This document shows positions 7,565 to 14,513 of a stretch of 24,147 nt of DNA, piece by piece. How positions within the stretch are numbered: the stretch's first letter is position 1; each line of letters begins with the position of its first letter. The stretch covers positions 1 through 24,147 of the forward strand of contig JBBINS010000024.1 of the NCBI GenBank assembly GCA_037443765.1, read 5' to 3'. The translations under genes were made by a program, and so were the position numbers. The stretch comes from CAIKZZ01 sp037443765. Its GTDB lineage: Bacteria > Pseudomonadota > Gammaproteobacteria > Steroidobacterales > Steroidobacteraceae. The notes beneath the pieces were generated by a model. That model worked only from the letters and a program-made list of their open reading frames with translations. It was not told the DNA's origin and did not search any database.

Positions 7565-8887
7565 ATGACGGCGAACGCCGACGCGATCCAGGCGGAAGTG
7601 GCTCAACACGTGCCGTCCATGGCAGCGCGCTGGTACGTGCTGACGATGATGGTCCTCGTCTACACACTCAGCATCGCCGACCGGTACGTGACGTCGACCG
7701 TGCTCGAGCCCATCCGGGCGGAGCTCAAGCTGACGAACCTCGGGGTGTCGCTGGTCACGGCCTGGCCTATCGCCGTGTTCTACGTCGTCCTCGGCTTCCC
7801 CATCTCCTACCTGATCGACCGGTACAGCCGGCGCAACATCATCTCGATCTCGATGATCGCGTGGTCGGTGATGACGACGGTGACCGGGCTCGCACGGAGC
7901 CAGTTCCTGTTCGTGCTGGCGCGCATCGGCGTCGGCGTCGGCGAGGCCGGCGGCACTCCCGGCGCGAACTCGCTGCTGTCGGACTACTTCCCCGCCGCGC
8001 GGCGGCCGATGGCGCTGACGATCTTCTCGCTCGGCGCGCCGATCGGCGCCTTCGTCGCCTACCAGATCGCCGGCCAGATCGCCGACCGCTATGGTTGGCG
8101 CGAAGTCTTCATGGTGCTCGGCATCCCGGGCGTCGTCGCGGGGCTCGCGGTGTGGCTCACCGTGCGCGAGCCGCGTCGCGGCCAGCTCGACCACAAGGAC
8201 GACATCGTCGCGCCGCCGTTCCTCGAGACGATGCGCTACCTGTGGACCCAGCGGGCCTGTGTCCACCTGATGGCGGGCAGCGCGCTGACCGCATTGTGGG
8301 GCTGGGGCCTCATGTACTGGACCCCGACCTACCTGCAGCTCGCGTTCAACCTCACGCCCGGCCAGGCAGGCGACATCACCGGCAACATGCACCTGTGGGG
8401 CGGCGCGGCGGCGACGCTCTTCACCGGCTGGCTGATCGCGCTGAAGCCGATGCGGGATCCGCGCCGCGTGGTGCGGCTGATGGGCTACTGGATCGGGGCG
8501 GCGACGGTGGCGTCGATCGGCGTCTACTGGACGCACTCGCTGTTCTGGGCGCAGGTCTGCCTGTGGATCTTCGTGCCGTCCATCTACTTCTACATCGGCC
8601 CGTGCTTCGGCCTGATCAACAACCTCGCGCCGCCGCCGATGCGCGCCATGTTCTGCGCGACGACGCTGTTCGTCGCCAACGTCGGCAACCTCGTGATCGC
8701 GCCGCCGCTGATCGGGGGACTCAGCGACTGGTTCGGCCCCGGTCACGTCTCCAACCCGGAGTCCCTGCGCCTCGCGATGCTGTGCGTCGCGCCGCTGGGG
8801 TTCTGGGCGACGGCGCATTATTTCTGGTCGATCCGCGACATCGTGGCGAACGAGGAAAGAGCGACCGGCGTGCCCGTGGAGCACTAG
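7565..8887 (+). CDS. MFS transporter, spinster-like
   Basis: This 440-residue membrane protein has about 12 hydrophobic segments. The first starts just after the N-terminus (ARWYVLTMMVLVYTLSIADRYV). The N-terminal half shows the MFS loop signature near YLIDRYSRRN and an ARIGVGVGEAGGTPGANSLL segment, as in spinster-like and sugar-acid/aromatic-acid MFS carriers. The ATG at 7565 is chosen because GAGGGGG precedes it and the first membrane helix follows at once; the frame stays open upstream but codes only low-complexity Arg/Gly. It is the first gene of a plus-strand run with ALDH, enolase-family and 2OG-oxygenase genes, so it probably imports or exports the substrate of that pathway. A spinster-type lipid or drug export role cannot be excluded. 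Confidence 0.88.
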   Translation: MTANADAIQAEVAQHVPSMAARWYVLTMMVLVYTLSIADRYVTSTVLEPIRAELKLTNLGVSLVTAWPIAVFYVVLGFPISYLIDRYSRRNIISISMIAWSVMTTVTGLARSQFLFVLARIGVGVGEAGGTPGANSLLSDYFPAARRPMALTIFSLGAPIGAFVAYQIAGQIADRYGWREVFMVLGIPGVVAGLAVWLTVREPRRGQLDHKDDIVAPPFLETMRYLWTQRACVHLMAGSALTALWGWGLMYWTPTYLQLAFNLTPGQAGDITGNMHLWGGAAATLFTGWLIALKPMRDPRRVVRLMGYWIGAATVASIGVYWTHSLFWAQVCLWIFVPSIYFYIGPCFGLINNLAPPPMRAMFCATTLFVANVGNLVIAPPLIGGLSDWFGPGHVSNPESLRLAMLCVAPLGFWATAHYFWSIRDIVANEERATGVPVEH

Positions 8888-9004
8888 CCCCGGCCGTCCG
8901 CGCGGCAGTCCGGCGCCGGTTCCCGGCAGGGGCCGGTCGCCCTCGGCTCCGGCAGGCGGCGCCAGTTAAGATTCCGTTTCCCCTCATTACTCGGGAGTTC
9001 TTCC

Positions 9005-10438
9005 GTGAAGATGCTGCAGCACTACATCGCCGGCCGCTGGGTGGCCCCGCTCGCCGACGCCGGCCGCTTTGCCGTCATCAACCCCGCGACCGAGGCCAAG
9101 GTCGCCGAGATCCTGATGGGCGGCGCCGCCGACGCGAACCAGGCGGTGGCTGCGGCGCATCGGGCGTTTCCGGCCTATGCCGCCTTGCCGCTCGCCGAGC
9201 GGATCGCGCTCATGGAGCGGTTGCTCGCCGTCTACGAGCGCCGCTACGGGGAGATGGTCACGGCGATCACGACCGAGATGGGTGCGCCGCACGACCTCGC
9301 CGCCCGGTCGCAGGCCGCGGCCGGCAGCGGCCACATCAAGGAGAGCATCACCGCCGCGCGGGGCCTCGACTGGGAGGTGCGGACTCGCGGGCGCGCCGCG
9401 GTGGTGCGCGAGCCGGTCGGCGTCTGCGGCCTGATCACGCCGTGGAACTGGCCGATGAACCAGGTCGGCGCCAAGGTCGCGCCGGCGCTCGTCGCCGGCT
9501 GCACGGTGGTGCTGAAGCCGAGCGAGCAGGCGCCGCTGTCGGCGCAGCTGTTCGCCGAGTTCGTCGACGAGGCCGGCTACTCGGCCGGCGTGTTCAACAT
9601 GGTGCAGGGCACGGGCCCGGTCGTCGGCCACGCGCTCGCCATCCACCCGGACGTCGACATGATGTCGTTCACGGGCTCGACGCGCGCCGGCATCAGCGTC
9701 GCGAAGGCGGCCGCCGACACGGTCAAGCGGGTGGCGCAGGAGCTCGGCGGCAAGTCGCCGAACATCGTGTTCGCCGACGCCGACCTCGAGGCCGCCGTCA
9801 AGCGCGGGTTGCTCCACTGCTTCAACAACAGCGGCCAGTCGTGCAACGCGCCGACCCGCATGCTGGTGGAGGAATCGGTCTACGACCGCGCCGTGGAGAT
9901 CGCCGTCACCGTCGGTGCCGCGGTCGAAGTCGGCGATCCGTCGAAGCCCGGCAAGCACATCGGCCCGGTGTCCTCGCGCATGCAGTTCGACAAGATCCAG
10001 CGTTGCATCGAGAAGGGCATCGCCGAAGGCGCGCGCCTCGCCCTCGGCGGGCCGGGGCGGCCGAACGGCCTCGACGTCGGCTACTACGTGCGGCCGACGA
10101 TCTTCGCCGACGTCACCAACTCCATGAGCGTCGCACGCGACGAGATCTTCGGGCCGGTGCTGTCGATGCTGAAGTTCCGCACGCTCGACGAGGCCCTCGA
10201 GATCGCGAACGACACGCCGTACGGGCTCGCCGCATACGTCCAGACGCAGGACCTCGACAAGGCGCGCCTGGTCGCGCGACGGCTGCGCGCGGGCGGCGTC
10301 TACCTCAACGGCGCCGCGCAGGACTACGACGCGCCGTTCGGCGGCTTCAAGCAGTCGGGCAACGGACGCGAGTGCGGCGTCTACGGGCTGCTGGAGTTCC
10401 TCGAGTACAAGGCGATCAACGGCTTCTACGCCGCCTGA
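9005..10438 (+). CDS. NAD(P)-dependent aldehyde dehydrogenase
   Basis: This 477-residue enzyme belongs to the ALDH superfamily and oxidises an aldehyde to an acid in the cytoplasm. The oxyanion-hole Asn is N148 (TPWNWP), and the cofactor-binding lysine is in VLKPSEQAPLS at about 169-179. The nucleotide-fold motif is FTGSTRAG at 222-229. The general base is E246 (QELGGKSP) and the catalytic Cys is C280 (GQSCNAP). All key residues are present. The GTG at 9005 follows a CGGGAG ribosome-binding site. A 117-bp gap separates it from the MFS gene; only 14 bp separate it from the enolase-superfamily gene. The sequence resembles broad-specificity members annotated as semialdehyde or betaine-aldehyde dehydrogenases, so betaine aldehyde or a semialdehyde made by the nearby dehydrogenases are candidates. 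I cannot choose between them. Confidence 0.92.
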   Translation: MKMLQHYIAGRWVAPLADAGRFAVINPATEAKVAEILMGGAADANQAVAAAHRAFPAYAALPLAERIALMERLLAVYERRYGEMVTAITTEMGAPHDLAARSQAAAGSGHIKESITAARGLDWEVRTRGRAAVVREPVGVCGLITPWNWPMNQVGAKVAPALVAGCTVVLKPSEQAPLSAQLFAEFVDEAGYSAGVFNMVQGTGPVVGHALAIHPDVDMMSFTGSTRAGISVAKAAADTVKRVAQELGGKSPNIVFADADLEAAVKRGLLHCFNNSGQSCNAPTRMLVEESVYDRAVEIAVTVGAAVEVGDPSKPGKHIGPVSSRMQFDKIQRCIEKGIAEGARLALGGPGRPNGLDVGYYVRPTIFADVTNSMSVARDEIFGPVLSMLKFRTLDEALEIANDTPYGLAAYVQTQDLDKARLVARRLRAGGVYLNGAAQDYDAPFGGFKQSGNGRECGVYGLLEFLEYKAINGFYAA

Positions 10439-10452
10439 CCGGAGCGGCCGAC

Positions 10453-11637
10453 ATGAAGCTCACCGACATCCAGACGTTCGTCGTCGGCAACCCGCCGCCG
10501 CACTACGGCGGCCGCTACTTCGTGTTCGTCAAACTCACGACCGACGGTAACGTCTCGGGTGTCGGCGAGGCCTACTGCGTCCCGTTCGAGCCGCACCTCG
10601 TGGCGCGGATGATCGAGGACGTCTTCGGGCGCTACCTGAGGGGCGAGGACCCGCACGACATCGAGAAGATGTGGCGGCGCGTGTACTCGGCGGGTTTCAC
10701 CCAGCATCCGGACCTGACGCTGATGGGCGTCCTGAGCGCGCTCGAGATGGCGTGCTGGGACATCGTCGGCAAGGAGGCCGGCCAGCCGGTCTACAAGCTG
10801 CTCGGCGGGCGCGTGCACGAGCGGCTGCGCTCGTACACGTACATCTACGCGCGGCCCGGTGACAAGGTCGACGTCTACCAGGACCCCGAACTCTCTGCCG
10901 AGCGCGCGGCCGAGTACGTGAAGCAGGGGTTCACCGCGATCAAGTTCGATCCGGCGGGGCCGTACTCGGCCTTCGACGGCCGGCAGCTGTCGCTCGCGGC
11001 GCTCGACCTCTCCGAGCGATTCTGCAAGGTGCTGCGCGAGGCGGTCGGATCCAAGGCCGATCTCCTCTTCGGCACGCACGGCCAGATGACCGCGGCCGGC
11101 GCGATCCGGCTCGCGCGGCGGCTCGAGCGTTACGACCCGCTCTGGTTCGAGGAGCCGGTGCCGCCGGACGCACCGGAGGAGATGGCCAAGGTCGCGCGCG
11201 CGACGTCGATCCCGATCGCGACCGGCGAGCGCCTCGCGACCAAGTACGATTTCGGCCGACTGCTCGCGGCGGGGTCGGCGGCCATCCTGCAGATGAACCT
11301 CGGCCGCGTCGGCGGCATCCTGGAGGCGAAGAAGATCGCGGCCATGGCCGAGGTGCACCACGTGCAGATCGCGCCGCACCTCTACTGCGGCCCGGTCGTC
11401 GGCGCGGCCAACATCCAGCTCGCGACCTGCAGCCCGAACTTCCTGATCCAGGAGAGCATCGAGCGCTGGCAGGGCTTCCACTCGGACATCCTCAGGAAGC
11501 CGATCCGCTGGGAGGAGGGCTACATCATCCCGCCGACCGAGCCGGGGCTCGGCGTCGAGCTCAACGAGGCGTTCATCAAGGACTACCCGTACCAGGGCAC
11601 GATGCTGCACCTCGACATGGCGGACCGTCCGGTCTGA
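10453..11637 (+). CDS. Enolase-superfamily (mandelate racemase/muconate lactonizing) enzyme, probable sugar-acid dehydratase
   Basis: This is a 394-residue member of the mandelate racemase subgroup. The N-terminal capping domain covers about 1-120 and the barrel about 125-390. Visible active-site elements are K164 (AIKFDP), the WFEEPV segment with E233/E234, E259 in ATGER, and the likely general base H309 in IAPHLYCGPV. The usual first metal-ligand Asp (DxN or DxH at the end of the third strand) reads G207-T-H209-G-Q, so Asp is replaced by Gly. Most relatives with this layout are acid-sugar dehydratases of the galactonate/mannonate type; hydroxyproline-betaine epimerases are another branch. 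The ATG at 10453 follows a GGAGCGG sequence, 14 bp after the ALDH stop. It belongs to the MFS-ALDH-enolase-2OG operon. Confidence 0.87.
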   Translation: MKLTDIQTFVVGNPPPHYGGRYFVFVKLTTDGNVSGVGEAYCVPFEPHLVARMIEDVFGRYLRGEDPHDIEKMWRRVYSAGFTQHPDLTLMGVLSALEMACWDIVGKEAGQPVYKLLGGRVHERLRSYTYIYARPGDKVDVYQDPELSAERAAEYVKQGFTAIKFDPAGPYSAFDGRQLSLAALDLSERFCKVLREAVGSKADLLFGTHGQMTAAGAIRLARRLERYDPLWFEEPVPPDAPEEMAKVARATSIPIATGERLATKYDFGRLLAAGSAAILQMNLGRVGGILEAKKIAAMAEVHHVQIAPHLYCGPVVGAANIQLATCSPNFLIQESIERWQGFHSDILRKPIRWEEGYIIPPTEPGLGVELNEAFIKDYPYQGTMLHLDMADRPV

Positions 11638-11657
11638 GGCGCGCGGTCTCGCCCGCC

Positions 11658-12716
11658 ATGGCCGTCGGCACCGCGACTCCCCTGCGCGACGCCATCCCGA
11701 CCATCCCGGTCGGTGCGCTGTTCGCAGGCCCGGGGCCCGCGCGCGACGACTGCGACGCCGCGCTCTACCGGGCGGCCGCCGCGGTCGGCTTCCTGACCGT
11801 CACCGGGCTGCCGGCCGGGATCGCGCCGACCGCCGCCGTGCGAGCGGACCTCAAGCGCATCTTCGCGGCCGACGAAGCCGTGCGCCGCCGGCTGTGGCGG
11901 CGCAAGTTCGACCCCGCGCATCCCAACGTCTACCGCGGCTGGTTCCCGGCGCAGGGCGGGGCCGCGACGTTCAAGGAGGGCATCGACATGGGGCCCGACG
12001 TCGCGCACCCGGACTTCCACTGCGATCCCGCGGATCCGCTCACCGAGTGCACCCCGCTGCCGGCGGAGTCGGAGCTGCCCGGCTGGCACGCGGCCGTGGC
12101 GCGCTACTACCTCAACATGGAATCCCTCGCCCGCGAGTTGCTGCGCGCGCTCGCGCGCGGCCTCGGCGTCCCCGAGGAGACCTTCGCGCCGCTGTTCGCG
12201 GGCGGCGGGCTTTCGACGCTGCGCCTGATCCGCTACCCGCCGCGGCCGGCCGGCTCCTTTGCGGGGGCGCCGGAGGCCGACACGTGGGTCGAGCACGGCG
12301 GCCGGCGTCGCTATACGGTCGGCGCCGCGCACGTCGATTCCGGCTGCATGACGCTGCTCGCGCAGGACGGCGTCGACGGCCTGCAGGCGCGGGCGGCGGA
12401 CGGGTCCTGGGTCGACGTGCCGCCCGCGGCCGACGCGGTGGTCGTCAACTTCGGCGCGCTGCTCGGGCGCTGGACCGGCGGGCGGATCCGCGCCACCGAG
12501 CACCGCGTGCTGGGCTCGGAGCGCGAGCGCTTCTCGATCCCGTTCTTCTACGAGCCACGCGTCGACGCGACCATCGCGCCGCTGCCGCTCGCCGACGGCC
12601 CGCGCTTCGAGCCGTTCGTGTTCGGCGACTACCTGTGGGCGGCCGTGACCCGCTTCGTCGAGTTCCGCGGACTGGAGACCGCGCGCGCGCCGCAGGTCAG
12701 CGCCGGCCCGCGCTGA
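11658..12716 (+). CDS. Fe(II)/2-oxoglutarate-dependent oxygenase, isopenicillin-N-synthase-like
   Basis: This 352-residue protein has the IPNS-like double-stranded beta-helix fold. The N-terminal DIOX_N region is at about 12-130. The iron facial triad is H225-x-D227 (AAHVDSG) and H282 (ATEHRVLG). The 2-oxoglutarate-binding R291-x-S293 (RFSIPFFYEP) is intact, so it should be active. Family members hydroxylate or demethylate small molecules, including amino-acid-type substrates. Plants use relatives for gibberellins and bacteria for ethylene. The ATG at 11658 is 20 bp after the enolase-family stop; the upstream ribosome-binding site is weak. Its 3' end overlaps the convergent HAL-like gene by 20 bp. 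It is the last gene of the plus-strand operon. The substrate is unknown; it is not of the gamma-butyrobetaine-hydroxylase/TmpA type as far as I can see. Confidence 0.88.
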   Translation: MAVGTATPLRDAIPTIPVGALFAGPGPARDDCDAALYRAAAAVGFLTVTGLPAGIAPTAAVRADLKRIFAADEAVRRRLWRRKFDPAHPNVYRGWFPAQGGAATFKEGIDMGPDVAHPDFHCDPADPLTECTPLPAESELPGWHAAVARYYLNMESLARELLRALARGLGVPEETFAPLFAGGGLSTLRLIRYPPRPAGSFAGAPEADTWVEHGGRRRYTVGAAHVDSGCMTLLAQDGVDGLQARAADGSWVDVPPAADAVVVNFGALLGRWTGGRIRATEHRVLGSERERFSIPFFYEPRVDATIAPLPLADGPRFEPFVFGDYLWAAVTRFVEFRGLETARAPQVSAGPR

Positions 12717-14472
12717 CGTCCGGGCGGCCGGGGTCGGCCGGCACGAAAGTCCGGGCGGGCGTATCGCGCAGGAACGCGGCCGCGACCGCGTGTGCCGGCT
12801 CCGCCGGGGCTTCACCGTCCCGCTGGAGCGGCAGCCGGCGCCGCAGCGCCGACCAAGCCGCCGTCGGCGCCGCGCCGAAGGCACGGTGCGGATCCTGGGC
12901 CCTGCGGACGTCCACCCACAGCGCCGCCTCGAGGAGATCGTAGGCGAGCAGGTCCACGGTCGTCTCGACGGCCTGGCGCGCGTGCGCGAGCTTGAGGCGC
13001 GTCTGCGCCTCGAGGTCCTCGACGTCGGCGAAGAGCGCGCTGCCAAGCGGCAGAATCGGGTTCGCGAGCGACTGGATCTCCTGCATGAGGTCGACCGGCG
13101 CGTAGTAGCCGTCGTCGGCGCGCGTGACGCCGGGCAGTACGTCCGCGGCGGCGGCGACCGTGAACAGCGGATCGCGGAACCGCTCGATCCGCAGCGTGAC
13201 CGCGACATCCATGTTCGCGAGCGCGAGCGTGAAGCCCTCGACAAGGTTCGCGAGCGGGTAGGGGTCCCAGTTCGCGTTGGACACGATGTAGCCGTGCCGG
13301 CCGTGACTCAGCGGCCCGCCCTTCACGTAGTACCTGAGCAGCTGCGGACTCGAGAGTTCCCAGGAGTCCGAGGGCGATGCGTCGAGCGCGACGGCCGGGT
13401 TGTGGTCGGAACTGTTGGCCTGGAACAGCACGGCCTCCTTGAGCGCGGCCCATTCCTTCCAGGCGGACGCCTGGCGAATCGACGAGGCGCGCAGGCTCTC
13501 CGGGTCCTGGATGATCCGGGCCGGGTCCGCCTCGAGCAGATAGCTGCCGCGCAGCAGCCCGAGCGTGTGCGCGGCGTGCCAGTTGAGCCACGGCTCGGGC
13601 CGGTCGCGCTGCACGACGAGCGACAGCGGCGTGACGCTGCTGTTCATGCCGTCGAGCGCGAGCGCGTAGTTGAGGTCGGCCCATTCGAGGGCGCGCTCCG
13701 CGTCGTGGACCACCAGCGCCGCCTGGCCCGTCGCGTAGGCGTTGCTCGAGGTGAGCGCGTTGTCGTCCGCCGCGAACGGCTTCAGCGGCTTGAGGCCGGC
13801 AGCCTCGAGCGCCCGCGCCGCAGGCATGCGGACGCCGTGAAGGTATGCCTCACCCGCGCCGACCATGGTGCCGCCGACGTTACCGAGCGGCGCCAGGTCT
13901 CCCTCGCCGACGGTTCCGCGCGAACGCACCACGGGCGTGATGCGACGGTTGAGCAGTTCGATCAGCATGTCGGCCAGCGCGGGGCTCGGCGCGTTGTGGA
14001 TCATGGTGTTGGCGCGAACCACCATCATCGCCCGCACGACGTCCTCGTCGGCCACCTCGGGGGCGGTGCCGGCCACGGACCCCTGGCGGAAGCTCGCGAG
14101 CTGGGTCCGCTCGATCACCGCCCGGTTCTCGGGCGTCAGTGCGTCGCCGTCGAAGAGCACGGTCTCGCGCTGGTCGGCGGTACCGCGGTTGAACCAGTAG
14201 ACGGCGACGCCCTCGGCCGCGGCCTCGAGCAGGAGCCCGTAGTTGTCGGCCTCGCGCTGGCGCGCGGCGGCGGTGACCTCGACCCGGGCGCCGTCGCGGG
14301 CGACCCGGACGATGTCCTCGATGGACAGATCGCGCCCGGTCAGCGTCACCGTTCCCGCGGCATCGGCGGGGACGATCGGCCGGTACGGCGGCGGCGCCGA
14401 CCCGAGTGCGGTCCCGGCGGTCACGAGCGTGCCGATGAGCGCGAACGCGGCGGCGTGGCGGCAGTCAGGCAT
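12697..14472 (-). CDS. Exported histidine/aromatic ammonia-lyase-family protein lacking the MIO triad
   Basis: This 591-residue protein has the HAL/PAL fold. Residues 1-26 look like a Sec signal peptide (hydrophobic core AAAFALIGTLVTAG, then ALGSA before PPP), which is unusual because HAL enzymes are cytosolic. A Tyr equivalent to the catalytic Tyr is retained at Y92 (VYWFNRG, compared with YGxNTG). The motif that normally reads GASGDLAPL, whose Ala-Ser-Gly cyclises to the MIO electrophile, reads TVGEGDLAPL at 187-196: Glu-Gly replaces Ala-Ser-Gly and one residue is missing. Classical ammonia-lyase chemistry is therefore doubtful. The ATG at 14472 has an excellent GAGGAG seven bases upstream. 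It lies 41 bp downstream of the DMGDH-like gene on the same strand, so the two are probably co-transcribed. It could be a binding or structural homologue, or an enzyme with other chemistry. Confidence 0.85.
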   Translation of the reverse strand: MPDCRHAAAFALIGTLVTAGTALGSAPPPYRPIVPADAAGTVTLTGRDLSIEDIVRVARDGARVEVTAAARQREADNYGLLLEAAAEGVAVYWFNRGTADQRETVLFDGDALTPENRAVIERTQLASFRQGSVAGTAPEVADEDVVRAMMVVRANTMIHNAPSPALADMLIELLNRRITPVVRSRGTVGEGDLAPLGNVGGTMVGAGEAYLHGVRMPAARALEAAGLKPLKPFAADDNALTSSNAYATGQAALVVHDAERALEWADLNYALALDGMNSSVTPLSLVVQRDRPEPWLNWHAAHTLGLLRGSYLLEADPARIIQDPESLRASSIRQASAWKEWAALKEAVLFQANSSDHNPAVALDASPSDSWELSSPQLLRYYVKGGPLSHGRHGYIVSNANWDPYPLANLVEGFTLALANMDVAVTLRIERFRDPLFTVAAAADVLPGVTRADDGYYAPVDLMQEIQSLANPILPLGSALFADVEDLEAQTRLKLAHARQAVETTVDLLAYDLLEAALWVDVRRAQDPHRAFGAAPTAAWSALRRRLPLQRDGEAPAEPAHAVAAAFLRDTPARTFVPADPGRPDVSAGRR

Positions 14473-14513
14473 GCGGTGGCTCCTCGGGCGGGATGGGGCG
14501 GACCGGCCGCGCC

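Noticed and set aside
8910..8919. CCGGCGCCGG palindrome between MFS and ALDH genes.
   Set aside because: A pure GC 10-mer palindrome is expected by chance in sequence this GC-rich, and no promoter element is tied to it.
7861..10452. A very long plus-strand open frame leading into the enolase-family gene.
   Set aside because: It is Arg/Pro/Ala-rich low-complexity sequence overlapping the well-supported MFS and ALDH genes in other frames. Only the part from ATG 10453 has family motifs.
12697..14472. Assignment of the HAL-like gene as hutH (histidine utilisation).
   Set aside because: The MIO triad is missing, a signal peptide is present, and no hutU, hutI or hutG neighbour is seen.
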